From positions 4,154,001-4,218,000 of the forward strand of contig NZ_CP107930.1 in NCBI RefSeq assembly GCF_036021035.1: 64,000 bases of DNA. The letters run 5' to 3'. The DNA comes from Kineococcus sp. NBC_00420. Its GTDB lineage: Bacteria > Actinomycetota > Actinomycetes > Actinomycetales > Kineococcaceae. A program made the translations under genes and the position numbers. This document shows, piece after piece, positions 51,226-59,778 of the stretch (position 1 is its first letter; the number at the start of each line of letters is the position of its first letter). The notes below the pieces were generated by a model. That model was not told where the DNA came from and did not search any database. It worked only from the letters and a program-made list of their open reading frames with translations.

Positions 51226-52214
51226 TCAGTGGCCCGGAACCGCTTCCACGCGGGACCGCAGACCGACCGCGACCGCGCCGAGACCCGCGGGCGCCGTGGC
51301 GGAGACGTCGAACACGATGCCGAGGTCGTGACCACCCGCAACGGTCCTGACCTGCGCGACGGCGCCCGCGAGGTCGAGGGTGCCGGTGCGGTGGGGCCAG
51401 TGCACGACGACGCGGGTGCCGACCCCAACGCGCCGCTGGGTCGACGCGGTGGTGACCCGCGCGTTTCCGAGCCCCAGGTCCAGCGCCGTCGCGGGGTTCT
51501 CCCGGCCCTCGACGCGCAGCACGACGTCCTGCTGGCAGGGGAACCGCGAGACCCGGCGCCGCTCCGTGGTGGCCGCGAGATCACCCATCTGGCGGGCGCC
51601 GTCCACGGCGGCGGCCACCGACCCCTGCAGCCGCACGAGTGCGTCGCGCTGCTGGTCGGCGACGGAGCGCAGACCGGCGGCGACGTCGTCGATCCCGGCG
51701 ACGCGTGCCTGCACGGCGCGCAGGCTGCGGAGCACGGCGTGGGCGTCGGCCTGGACCGTCGTCACCGTCGTGGAGATCTCGTGGGTCGAGCCGGCCGTCG
51801 TCGCCGCGAGGTCCTTGACCTCCCCGGCCACCACGCGGAAGCCGTCGCCGGCCGCCCCGGCCCGGGCGGCCTCGATCGTGGCGTTCAGGGCCAGCAGCTT
51901 GGTCTGGTCGGCGACCCGGTCGGCCTCCGACCTCGCCGTCGCGGTGTCGAGGTCGGCCCGGGCGGCGGCTGCGCCCCGCTCGGCGGTCACCGACAGCCAG
52001 GCCAGCGCGGCCGTGCCGCACGCAGCGGCCACCACGGCGAGGAGGGCCGCGGTGAGGGCGAGCGGCCCGTCCAGCAGTGCGTGCGCGCCGCTCAGGACGA
52101 GAGCGGGAGCCAGCCCGAGCAGCGCACGACCCCGGCGCCGCGACCGGCGAGGACGGCGACGAACGGCCGCAACGGGACCGGGGCTCCGGCCACGGTCGGG
52201 CTCTGCTGGGGCAT
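51226..52214 (-). pseudogene. membrane MCP-like protein with C-terminal PilZ-like domain, frameshifted near the start
   Basis: The main frame, ending at 51226, contains two hydrophobic helices ([20 protein letters not shown] and [20 protein letters not shown]), a short MCP hairpin ([32 protein letters not shown]) and a C-terminal domain with [20 protein letters not shown] and [13 protein letters not shown], resembling PilZ, which binds c-di-GMP (motif degenerate). No start codon lies before the helices in this frame. The gene-like N-terminus [20 protein letters not shown] from ATG 52214 is in a different frame, so a frameshift near 52125-52145 separates them. If real, the gene is inactive; a sequencing error is the alternative. 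Confidence 0.65.
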
Positions 52215-52472
52215 GCGTCGGTTCCCGTCGGGTGGACCTGCCGTGCGATCGACGGCCGTCGACCCGGATCGTGCATCGGCGTTCAGGGGGCCGGGATCGA
52301 CCGTCCGACCCCCGGAGGATCACCCTTCCTGCCTGCCCGGGCGGGTGCGGTACCTCCCACCGAGACAGGCCGCCGACCGCCGTCCCGGTCCAGCAGGTAC
52401 GCGGTGGTGATCGCCCGGCCGCGACCGCACCGACGACGAGGACCCCCACGTCCCGGGTGGGACGGGTGGCGG

Positions 52473-54995
52473 TCAGTTGATCTTGAGCCCCGCACCACGC
52501 ATGCGCTTCTTGCTCCGCTGCACCGACTCCTTGAACGCCCGGATGACCTTGATCCCGCGGCGACGGAAACCGATGACGTCCATCGCGCCGTCGAGCAGCG
52601 CCTGCTCCTGCACCTCCAGCCCCAGGCGGGCGAACGTCAGGGCGACCGCGGCGTCGACGACCGCGGGCGGGGTCTGGTCCACGTTGGGGTGCCCGCCGTT
52701 CAGACCGGCGAGGAACTCCGCGACCCTCGTCTCGGCGTCCGCGGCGGAACCGAGACCCCGGGGCAGCTCAAGTTCGACGGGTTCTTCGGCGACGGGTTCT
52801 TCGGCGACGGGTTCTTCGGCGACGGGTTCTTCGGCGACGGGTTCTTCGGCGACGGGTTCTTCGGCGACGGGTTCTTCGGCGACGGGTTCTTCGGCGACGG
52901 GTTCTTCGGCGACGGGTTCTTCGGCGACGGGTTCTTCGGCGACGGGTTCTTCGGCGACGGGTTCTTCGGCGACGGGTTCTTCGGCGACGGGTTCTTCGGC
53001 GACGGGTTCTTCTCGGGCGCGGTCCAGGTCGGTGAACCGGGCGAGGGCGTCGGTGATCCGGCGGGTCGTCCCGCGCGGATCCCGAAACCAATCGAGGGCG
53101 GGGACGGTGAGGTGGCCCACGCGTGCATCCGCCAGCCGGGCGGGACGGGCGATCTCGCGGTCGCGCACCGTCCCCAGCGCAGCGTACGCGGGACCGTCCA
53201 GGTCGACCGCGAGGACGGGGAGTTCGCCGGTGCGTGCGGCCACGACCAGGTCGACGGCACGACCGGCCACCACCTCACCCGTGGTGACCGCCACCGTGCC
53301 ACGCAACGCCGCGGCCAGGGACTCGCGGAAGGTCTCGATCGCGGGGGTGGCGACGACCGCCGGCCACCCGAGCTCGTGGGGTTCCACCGACCGGACCGTC
53401 CGAGTCCAGACGGAACCCGGGTCCGCTGCGCCGGTCGAGCGGACCACGACCAGTTGACGGGCCCGACCGGCCAGGTCCAGCACGCGGGCGGTCTCGAACT
53501 CCTGCGCGTCCACCACGACCAGGACGTCGTACCCGCCGTCGGGTGTCGCGGTGCGGGCCGGGCGGACGGTGCCGTCGGTGACGACCGCCCTCAGACCCTC
53601 GGCGGCACGGATCCGTCGTCCCGTCGCCAGCTCGCGCAGCTCCCGCCCCGGGTCGACGGAGGGTCCGGTGGTCCGTTCCTCGGTGAGCGCCCGCAGCCAC
53701 ACCGCACGGACGAACTGCCCGACGTCGGCCGCGGAGGCACCCGTGGGCAGCCCCGAACGGAGTTCGTCGAGCTCGGGGGCACCGATCGGCAGCGGCTCGC
53801 GCACCGGGGTGTCCGTCAGGGACTCGGCCTGCTCGGCCAGGGGGACGAACTCCGCGACCTCGAACTCGTCCAGGTCGGCCGGGACCCCGGAGAGCGTGCC
53901 CGCCGCCGTGCGCAGCGACCGGCGGACGAGCTCGACCTGGCCGGCGAGGTCGGCGCGGACCGGCCAGGTGGTCGGTGTGCCCGAGGACTGCTCGGCCCAC
54001 GCGTCCTGCAGCACCTGCAGCGCGTCGACGTCGGCCACCCCGAACGCACCGTCGTGGCGCAGGCCGGCGAGGCGCTTCACCTCGCGGCGGCGGTCGCGTT
54101 CCTCGCTGCTCAGGAAGGAGCGCTGCGGGCGGGTCAGGACCTCACGGGCCCGGGCCAGGTCGGTGCGGAACGCCGCCGGCAGGTATGTGCTCCGGGCCGC
54201 CTCGACGCGGCCGAGCAGTTCCAGAGCACGGTCGACGTCGGCGAGGGTCCGGGGATGGTGCCAGGCCAGGTCGAGCACCAGACGCTCGGTCAGCGAGGTC
54301 AGGTCCCGCAGCTGGGTGGGGAGCGCGGTGACGGCGGCGACCTCGTCCTCCGAGCGCCCGGCGAGCGGGTCCGCCGCTGCGCCCGTCCCGCCCTGCAGGG
54401 CCTCCGCGATGCCCTCCCGGGCGCTCGCGGACCACGTCGCCGCTCCCGGCTGCAGCGGTGGGTGCACGTGCTGGGCCCGGAGGGCGACGAGCTCGGCCAC
54501 CGCCTCGAAGAGGCTCGGGGCGCCGTCCGCCACCGGCTCGGCGGGTCGGGCCGCGCGCTGTTCCAGCTCCGAGACCAGCGCGGCCCAGCGCTGCGGGTCG
54601 TCCGCGACCGCGACGGGCAGGGGGGCCGGGGTCACCCCGTCCAGCAGGGGGACACCGAGCGCCGACACCTCCGTGGCGACCCGCGCGGCGGAGGAGCCGG
54701 CGAGCACGCCGACATCGGCGCCGTGGGTGAGCAGCACCGCCAGCAGCCCGGCGACGAACGTGGCCGCCTCCTCGCCCGCGTCGACGGCCACCGGCCCGCC
54801 GCCCAGGACGGCCCCCACCACGCGGCTGTGCCGGGACGTCGCGCTCTCGGGGAGCAGGTCGAGCCAGGACGCAGCGTCCGGTCCCTCGTCCGGCACGCGC
54901 AGCACGGGGACCGCCGCGTCGCTGCGCAGCGCGTCCAGCAGCTGGGTGTGCAGGGCGGCGTTCGGGACGTGGGGGGCGTACGGGTCGAAGCTCAC
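52473..54995 (-). CDS. helicase-like protein with degenerate P-loop, Vsr-like domain and EEPVA repeats
   Basis: An 840-residue protein. Residues about 55-110 align with the P-loop region of large SF1/DUF4011-type helicases ([39 protein letters not shown]), but the Walker A Lys and Gly pattern is gone. After a helical region comes [20 protein letters not shown] and then a Vsr/MTES_1575-like endonuclease fold ([20 protein letters not shown] with [10 protein letters not shown] and LDWFRDP). Fifteen EEPVA repeats follow, then a small C-terminal domain ([20 protein letters not shown]). GTG 54995 lacks a ribosome site. A related protein starts at 61503. Role unknown; family members are often linked to DNA repair or defence. 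Confidence 0.65.
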   Translation of the reverse strand: MSFDPYAPHVPNAALHTQLLDALRSDAAVPVLRVPDEGPDAASWLDLLPESATSRHSRVVGAVLGGGPVAVDAGEEAATFVAGLLAVLLTHGADVGVLAGSSAARVATEVSALGVPLLDGVTPAPLPVAVADDPQRWAALVSELEQRAARPAEPVADGAPSLFEAVAELVALRAQHVHPPLQPGAATWSASAREGIAEALQGGTGAAADPLAGRSEDEVAAVTALPTQLRDLTSLTERLVLDLAWHHPRTLADVDRALELLGRVEAARSTYLPAAFRTDLARAREVLTRPQRSFLSSEERDRRREVKRLAGLRHDGAFGVADVDALQVLQDAWAEQSSGTPTTWPVRADLAGQVELVRRSLRTAAGTLSGVPADLDEFEVAEFVPLAEQAESLTDTPVREPLPIGAPELDELRSGLPTGASAADVGQFVRAVWLRALTEERTTGPSVDPGRELRELATGRRIRAAEGLRAVVTDGTVRPARTATPDGGYDVLVVVDAQEFETARVLDLAGRARQLVVVRSTGAADPGSVWTRTVRSVEPHELGWPAVVATPAIETFRESLAAALRGTVAVTTGEVVAGRAVDLVVAARTGELPVLAVDLDGPAYAALGTVRDREIARPARLADARVGHLTVPALDWFRDPRGTTRRITDALARFTDLDRAREEPVAEEPVAEEPVAEEPVAEEPVAEEPVAEEPVAEEPVAEEPVAEEPVAEEPVAEEPVAEEPVAEEPVAEEPVAEEPVELELPRGLGSAADAETRVAEFLAGLNGGHPNVDQTPPAVVDAAVALTFARLGLEVQEQALLDGAMDVIGFRRRGIKVIRAFKESVQRSKKRMRGAGLKIN
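52786..53010. repeat. fifteen identical 15-bp tandem repeats
   Basis: The unit TCGGCGACGGGTTCT repeats 15 times without a single mismatch, preceded by one partial unit. It is in frame in the minus-strand gene and encodes Glu-Pro-Val-Ala-Glu repeats, an acidic extended linker between the Vsr-like and C-terminal domains. Perfect identity points to recent slippage expansion, so copy number probably varies between strains. It is not CRISPR: there are no spacers. Confidence 0.97.
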
Positions 54996-55022
54996 GTTCG
55001 GAAAGTACCGGGCGGAGCGGGG

Positions 55023-55715
55023 TCACGGCTCGTGCGGGCGTCGACCGGGGCCGCTGAAACCGTCGACGGCCCGCACCACCGCCGCGTGCAGGTCCGCGTC
55101 GCCGAGCGGGCGGAAGTGCCCGTCGAGGGGGAGCTCCACCTCGACGGCGCCGGTCAGGGCCGGGGTCGCCGCGTCGCGGGGGACGTGCGGGTCGAACCTG
55201 GGACGCAGGGCGACGATGCGGGAGTGCGAGCTCACGTCCGCGGCGAGTTCGCGCAGGGCGGGGTCGCGGGGGGACAGCCTGCGGACCGGACGGGCCGGGA
55301 ACCAGGTGGCGTAGCGGGACCCCGCGAACGGCGTGGCGAACGTGACGATCCCGGCGATGCGGTCCCCGGCGAGGGGGAGGGCGGCCTTGGCGATGAGACC
55401 GCCCTTGGAGTGGGCGACGACGACCACGTCGTGCAGGTCGAGCGCGTCGAGCCGGTCGGCGACGAGGCGCGCGGCCACGTCCACGTCGGCGGAGTTCGTC
55501 CCGAGGCCCGGGACGACGCGGACGGGGTGACCGGCCCGGTGCAGGGCGTCGCCGAGTTCGCGCAGGACGGCCCAGCCCTCCCAGATCCCCGGCAGCAGCA
55601 GGACCGTCGCGCCCGCACCGGACCCCCACCGCCCGGGGTCGGGAGGTGCGAGGAACGCCCGGGCCTGGGCGGCGACGATCCACGCGTAGTCGGCGACGCG
55701 GACCCGGAGGCTCAC
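55023..55715 (-). CDS. alpha/beta hydrolase (lipase/esterase-like)
   Basis: A 230-residue protein. LLLPGIWEGWAVLRELGDAL (oxyanion region), nucleophile elbow VVVAHSKGGLIAK, and late His in PLDGHFRPLGD give a possible Ser-Asp-His triad. The GTG start at 55715 overlaps the upstream hydrolase stop by four bases, so the two hydrolases are coupled. The elbow motif H-S-K-G-G is typical of lipase-like members. Substrate unknown. Confidence 0.88.
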   Translation of the reverse strand: MSLRVRVADYAWIVAAQARAFLAPPDPGRWGSGAGATVLLLPGIWEGWAVLRELGDALHRAGHPVRVVPGLGTNSADVDVAARLVADRLDALDLHDVVVVAHSKGGLIAKAALPLAGDRIAGIVTFATPFAGSRYATWFPARPVRRLSPRDPALRELAADVSSHSRIVALRPRFDPHVPRDAATPALTGAVEVELPLDGHFRPLGDADLHAAVVRAVDGFSGPGRRPHEP

Positions 55716-56515
55716 TGCTGCACGAGGTCTGCGAGGTGGGCGTGGACGTCGCGGGCGTGGTCGAAGACGACGGAGTGCGCCGCGCCGGGAACCTCGGCCC
55801 AGCTGCCCCGGCGTGCCCTCCCGGCGAGCATCTGCGTCCAGACCTCCGGGGCGACGGCGTCGTGACCGCCGCGCAGGACGAGGACGGGGACCTCGATCAG
55901 GCCGATCCGGTCCTCGATGGGGTAGCGCATCATCGCGGGCAGCGTGTGCGCGAACCAGCGCCACCCGCAGCGCACGTAGCCCCGGATCGACATCGACCGC
56001 ACCGCCGCGGGTTCGAAGACGGCCGACTGCAGCAGTCGCCACCCCTGGCGCGCGACCGAGCGTTCGTCGGAGTTCACCGGCGGACCGATGAGCGCGACGT
56101 GCGCGGCGATCCCCGGATCCTGCACGGCGGCCTCCGTGACGACCTGCGCACCCATCGACTGCCCGATCAGCAGGACGCGGGACATCCCCTCGCGTCGGAC
56201 CCAGGACGCCACGAGGGCGCCCAGGTCCTCGGTGGAGAGCGGGTGGTCCGGGTGCGGAACGCCGGCGAAGCCGGGGAGTTCGAGCAGTCGGACGGTGCCG
56301 AGGCGGGCCAGGACCAGCGCGAGCCGCTGGAAGTAGGCCGAGGACACCCCGAGCCCGTGGATCAGCACGACGTCGTGGCGCTCGTCGGGGCCGAGATCCT
56401 CGGTCTCGGCGATCCACATGGTCCAGGTGCGCAACCAGACGTCGTCGTGCCGGAACCGGTCGATGCGCACGGTCAGGCCGTCGGGCATGTCGGCGGGGGT
56501 GAGGCGGTGGGGCAC
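55712..56515 (-). CDS. alpha/beta hydrolase
   Basis: A 267-residue hydrolase. HDVVLIHGLGVSSAYFQRLA (HG oxyanion motif), nucleophile elbow LLIGQSMGAQVV, acid residue in VLVLRGGHDAVAPE and catalytic His in VPGAAHSVVFDH make a complete triad. It starts at GTG 56515 and overlaps the next hydrolase. The pair is divergent from a membrane protein gene. No pathway context. Confidence 0.9.
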   Translation of the reverse strand: MPHRLTPADMPDGLTVRIDRFRHDDVWLRTWTMWIAETEDLGPDERHDVVLIHGLGVSSAYFQRLALVLARLGTVRLLELPGFAGVPHPDHPLSTEDLGALVASWVRREGMSRVLLIGQSMGAQVVTEAAVQDPGIAAHVALIGPPVNSDERSVARQGWRLLQSAVFEPAAVRSMSIRGYVRCGWRWFAHTLPAMMRYPIEDRIGLIEVPVLVLRGGHDAVAPEVWTQMLAGRARRGSWAEVPGAAHSVVFDHARDVHAHLADLVQQ

Positions 56516-56574
56516 GCCGCATCCTCCCGCGCCCCTCGGCGGCGGGCTGCGGTGACCTCGCGGAGGATGTCGGG

Positions 56575-57132
56575 GTGGAGGAGGAACCGGTCGTCCTGGG
56601 GGCCGTCGGGATCCGACGTGCGGTGGTGACCGCGGTCGGGGCCCTCGTCGTGGTCGGGGTGCTGGCCTGGTGGAACCCCTGGGGGGCCGCGGGGGTCTTC
56701 GGCTACGTCGGCGGCTACGTCGTCCTGGCCGCCCTCTGCGTCGTCTGGTCGGTGCTGGTCCACCGCGCCGACCGGGTCCGGTTGGAGGCGGAGGCCGTCG
56801 TCGTTGTCCGCCGGAGCGGGGAGACCTCCTACCCGTGGGCCGAGGTGCTCGAGGTGTCCTGGTCGACGACGACCTGGCCCTACGCCGGCAGCGGTCCGGT
56901 CCTGCGCCTGCGCGGCGGGGCCTACGACACCCCCGGGCCGAACGCCCCGGCGCAGATCGCGAGCCTGCCCGTCTTCGGGCGCGGTGCCGGGGAGAGCGTG
57001 GCGCTGCTGCGGCGGGCCGCCGGGGCGCACGGCGTCACCTACACCCCGAAGCTCATCGAACTCATCACGACGGGCAAGCGGAGCCCCCGGCTCCCGGGGG
57101 AGCGGCGCGATGCCCGTGGCGGGTCCCTCTGA
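56575..57132 (+). CDS. membrane protein with a PH-like domain
   Basis: A 185-residue protein. Two hydrophobic helices (AVVTAVGALVVVGVLAWW and YVVLAALCVVWSVLVH) precede a beta-rich segment (RVRLEAEAVVVVRRSGETSY, WAEVLEVSWSTTTWPYAG, GPVLRLRGGAYD), the layout of bacterial PH-like (bPH) membrane proteins. GTG 56575 is preceded by GGAGG. It ends just before the tRNA-Arg gene, on the opposite strand. Function unknown. Confidence 0.8.
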   Translation: MEEEPVVLGAVGIRRAVVTAVGALVVVGVLAWWNPWGAAGVFGYVGGYVVLAALCVVWSVLVHRADRVRLEAEAVVVVRRSGETSYPWAEVLEVSWSTTTWPYAGSGPVLRLRGGAYDTPGPNAPAQIASLPVFGRGAGESVALLRRAAGAHGVTYTPKLIELITTGKRSPRLPGERRDARGGSL

Positions 57133-57184
57133 GCCGCCGGAACCCGGGGCGCGACGGGTGACCGCACGGCGATCACGGACCTGG

Positions 57185-57257
57185 TGCCCCCAGCAGGATT
57201 CGAACCTGCGACACACGGTTTAGGAAACCGATGCTCTATCCCCTGAGCTATGGGGGC
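57185..57257 (-). tRNA. tRNA-Arg (anticodon CCT)
   Basis: A 73-nt cloverleaf: acceptor GCCCCCA pairs with TGGGGGC, D-stem GCTC/GAGC, anticodon loop TTCCTAA, T-arm GCAGG-TTCGAAT-CCTGC. No CCA is encoded. I saw no partial duplication of it nearby. Confidence 0.95.
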
Positions 57258-57542
57258 GCGGAGCCAGCCTACCGGGGGAGGGACCGCGCGCCGCGGCGTG
57301 GTTCCGGGATCGCGCCCCACTGCGTCCGACCTCGTCGAACTACGACAGAGCGTCGTTGGAAACCTCCTGCGCTGCAAGCGAACGCAGAGGGCTCCCGGTG
57401 CCCCCGTGGTCACCGCTGCCCCGAACAGGTGCCTAGACTCAAGTCGTACAGAACAGCGACCGATGGCCTCACTGGTTGTCGGTAACGAGTCGACGGGGAC
57501 TCCGGCACCAGGTCGATGTCGTCAACCGAGGAGTAACCGGAA

Positions 57543-57968
57543 ATGCCCGCCACCCAGCTCCGCAACGACTCGCGCGCCACCCTTCGCGGTGACGTCCCCG
57601 CTCAGCGCCGCGCCCCCCGCCAGCAGGCCGCCGTCGCCGCCCTCGACGCCGCCCTCCAGGAGTCGGGCTGCATCCTGGTCTCGACCACGGTCGTCGAGAC
57701 CGGCTGCACCATCGCCTTCTACGACGCCCGTTCGCTCGGTCGGGCCGTCGACGTGATCGCCTCCGCGGCCACCGCGTCCGGCGACACCGCCCTTGCCGCC
57801 CGCGCCCGCCAGCAGGGCGCGGACGCGTGGAAGGTCACCGCGCAGCCGCAGACGTGGGACGCCGCCGAAGGCGACCCCCGCGCCTGCGACATCCGGTCCT
57901 CCACCAGCTGGCGCCTCGACATCCCGCTGAGCGACCTGGTCCCCAGCGCCGCCGCGCTGCTCGCCTAG
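57543..57968 (+). CDS. hypothetical protein
   Basis: A 141-residue soluble protein with high G/C third positions. It contains QQAAVAALDAALQESGCILV, STTVVETGCTIAFYDARSLG and a Trp-containing region QTWDAAEGDPRACDIRSSTS near the end. GAGGAG precedes the ATG at 57543. It is convergent with nnrD and shares four bases with it. Not a family I recognise. The 285-bp spacer upstream, next to tRNA-Arg, shows no other gene. Confidence 0.7.
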   Translation: MPATQLRNDSRATLRGDVPAQRRAPRQQAAVAALDAALQESGCILVSTTVVETGCTIAFYDARSLGRAVDVIASAATASGDTALAARARQQGADAWKVTAQPQTWDAAEGDPRACDIRSSTSWRLDIPLSDLVPSAAALLA

Positions 57969-58864
57969 ACCTCGATCTCCGCGAGGACCGGCGGCACCTG
58001 CGCCGGCAGCTCGCGGGCGAGGAACCCGAGACGGCCCACCGAGCTGGCCAACCGGTCACCCGCACGTCCGTGCAGGTGAGCGGCCCACACGGCCGCCTGG
58101 ACGGGGTCCGCGCCCCGTGCGCACAACCCGGTGACGATCCCCGCGAGGACGTCACCGGACCCGGACACCCCGAGACCGGCACCGCCGGAGGGGTCGCGCC
58201 AGCACCGACCGTCGGGAGCCGCGATCCACGACTCCCCGCCCCCGGCCGCCACGGCGCACCGGCTGCGACGGGCGAGCTCGACCGTCGCCCCGGCCACGTC
58301 CCGCTCCACCTCCTCGGGCTCGGCGTCCAGCACGATCGCCAGCTCCGACAGGTTCGGGGTCAGCACCGCGCCACCCTCCAGGTGGTGCAGGAACGTGACG
58401 TCCGCGGTCACCGGCGCCAACCCCAGGGCGTCGAGGACGACGACGGTGCGCAGCCGGGGGACGAGCTGCGACAACAGCGACCGCACGTCCTCCTCGCCGA
58501 TCGCCCCGACCCCCAGCAACGCCGCGTGGGCCCCCTCGACGAGCTCGGACAGCTCACCACCCTCGGCCCCGCACGCCGGGTCGATCCCGCCCTCGCCCGT
58601 CTCGGGCAGGGGCAGCACCAGCGCCTCCGGCAGGGCGATCCCCATCGGGGCGGCCGTCGTCGTCGTCGTCGCGACCTGCAGCTTCCCCGCTCCGCACCGC
58701 AGGGCCGACTCCGCGGCCAGCAGGACCGCACCCGGGGTCCGCGTGCTGCCGCCGACCACGACCGTCCGGCCGCGGGACTCCTTCCCGGTACCGGGTGGTG
58801 GCAGCGGCCACTCGCGCAGGACCGCGGAGGTCACCGTCACCGCCCGGTCGGACGCGTTGCTCAT
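57965..58864 (-). CDS. nnrD: ADP-dependent NAD(P)H-hydrate dehydratase
   Basis: A 299-residue ribokinase-like repair enzyme that dehydrates damaged NAD(P)H-hydrate. Signatures are TVVVGGSTRTPGAVLLAAES, TPNLSELAIVLD, and the phosphate-binding loop GLGVSGSGDVLAGIVTGL with the catalytic Asp. Only the dehydratase domain is present, without the N-terminal epimerase fused in NnrDE. The ATG at 58864 shares one base with the stop of the upstream histidine phosphatase gene. Confidence 0.93.
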   Translation of the reverse strand: MSNASDRAVTVTSAVLREWPLPPPGTGKESRGRTVVVGGSTRTPGAVLLAAESALRCGAGKLQVATTTTTAAPMGIALPEALVLPLPETGEGGIDPACGAEGGELSELVEGAHAALLGVGAIGEEDVRSLLSQLVPRLRTVVVLDALGLAPVTADVTFLHHLEGGAVLTPNLSELAIVLDAEPEEVERDVAGATVELARRSRCAVAAGGGESWIAAPDGRCWRDPSGGAGLGVSGSGDVLAGIVTGLCARGADPVQAAVWAAHLHGRAGDRLASSVGRLGFLARELPAQVPPVLAEIEV

Positions 58865-59622
58865 CAGGACCTCGGTTCGTCGTCGACGTCGTCATCGGTC
58901 ACCTTCACGTCCGCGACGGCCCGCGTGTCACCCGCCGCCCGCAGCTCCAGACCGCCGAGACCGGCCGCGTAGGAGGTCACCGAGCAGTTGGCCAGCGGGT
59001 GCTCGGCGTCGATCGCCAGCAGGCTGCGCTCGTCGAGACCCTCCAGCACCAGCCGGAAGTTCATGATCACCGCCTGGTGGGACACCAGGAGTACCCGCCG
59101 GCCCGGGTGCTCCTCGCGCAGCGAGGACAGCACGCTGCGGACCCGCAGCGCGACGTCGCACCAGCTCTCACCACCCGGCGGCCGGTAGTAGAACTTCCCG
59201 ATCCGCTGCCTGCGGGCGGCCTCCTCGGGGAAGCGGGCCCGGACCCCGGCGCCGGTCAGCCCGTCCCACCAGCCGAGGTCGCGTTCCCGCAGCCGCTCGT
59301 CGGTCCGCGGGGTCGCCACGTCGTGGCCCGCCTCCCGCGCCGCGTCGACGATCGCGAGCGCCGTGCGGTGAGCCCGCTCGTAGGGCGAGCAGACCACGAC
59401 CTCCGGCGGCGAGGGAGCCTCCGACGCCGTCGCCAGCCAGTGGCCGACGGCCTGGGCCTGGGCGCGACCGAGGGGGGAGAGCGGGACGTCGGCGTCCCGC
59501 TCGGCGATGTCCACCACCTCGGAGCGCGTCGCGTAGGCGTGCGCGTCGGCGAGGTTCCCCGTGGACTGCCCGTGACGGACGAGGACGAGTTCGGTGGGCC
59601 AGGGGCGGTCGGGAGCGATCAC
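58864..59622 (-). CDS. histidine phosphatase (phosphoglycerate-mutase-like) family protein
   Basis: A 252-residue protein. The N-terminal RHG motif LVLVRHGQSTGNLADAH, the arginine in VVVCSPYERAHRTALAI, ERDLGWWDGLTG and the second catalytic His in VLLVSHQAVIMNF are all present. It hydrolyses phosphate monoesters; the substrate is not deducible. It is translationally coupled to nnrD (TGATG), which suggests a metabolite repair or clean-up role, though this is inference. GTG 59622 follows GGTGGAG. Confidence 0.9.
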   Translation of the reverse strand: MIAPDRPWPTELVLVRHGQSTGNLADAHAYATRSEVVDIAERDADVPLSPLGRAQAQAVGHWLATASEAPSPPEVVVCSPYERAHRTALAIVDAAREAGHDVATPRTDERLRERDLGWWDGLTGAGVRARFPEEAARRQRIGKFYYRPPGGESWCDVALRVRSVLSSLREEHPGRRVLLVSHQAVIMNFRLVLEGLDERSLLAIDAEHPLANCSVTSYAAGLGGLELRAAGDTRAVADVKVTDDDVDDEPRS

Positions 59623-59778
59623 GGCTCCACCCTCACCCGCCCCGCGCCCCGGTGCCTCCCGAGGACGGCTCTGACCCCTTCGGTGGACGGGGATGACGGG
59701 AACGGGGGTGGGGATGACAAGGTGTGACCCACCCACGGCGGTGATCGTCACCGTCACGGGCCGGGCGAGGGGGTAGCC

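Noticed and set aside
52786-53010. CRISPR array
   Set aside because: The 15-bp units are contiguous with no spacers and lie in frame inside a protein gene.
52077-55865. 1262-codon plus-strand open frame
   Set aside because: It is the antisense shadow of the helicase-like gene and the hydrolase; its sequence is low-complexity with no recognisable domain.
59684-59726. Repeated GGGGATGAC motif upstream of the HAMP-PP2C gene as an operator
   Set aside because: Two short G-rich copies without symmetry; likely chance in this composition.
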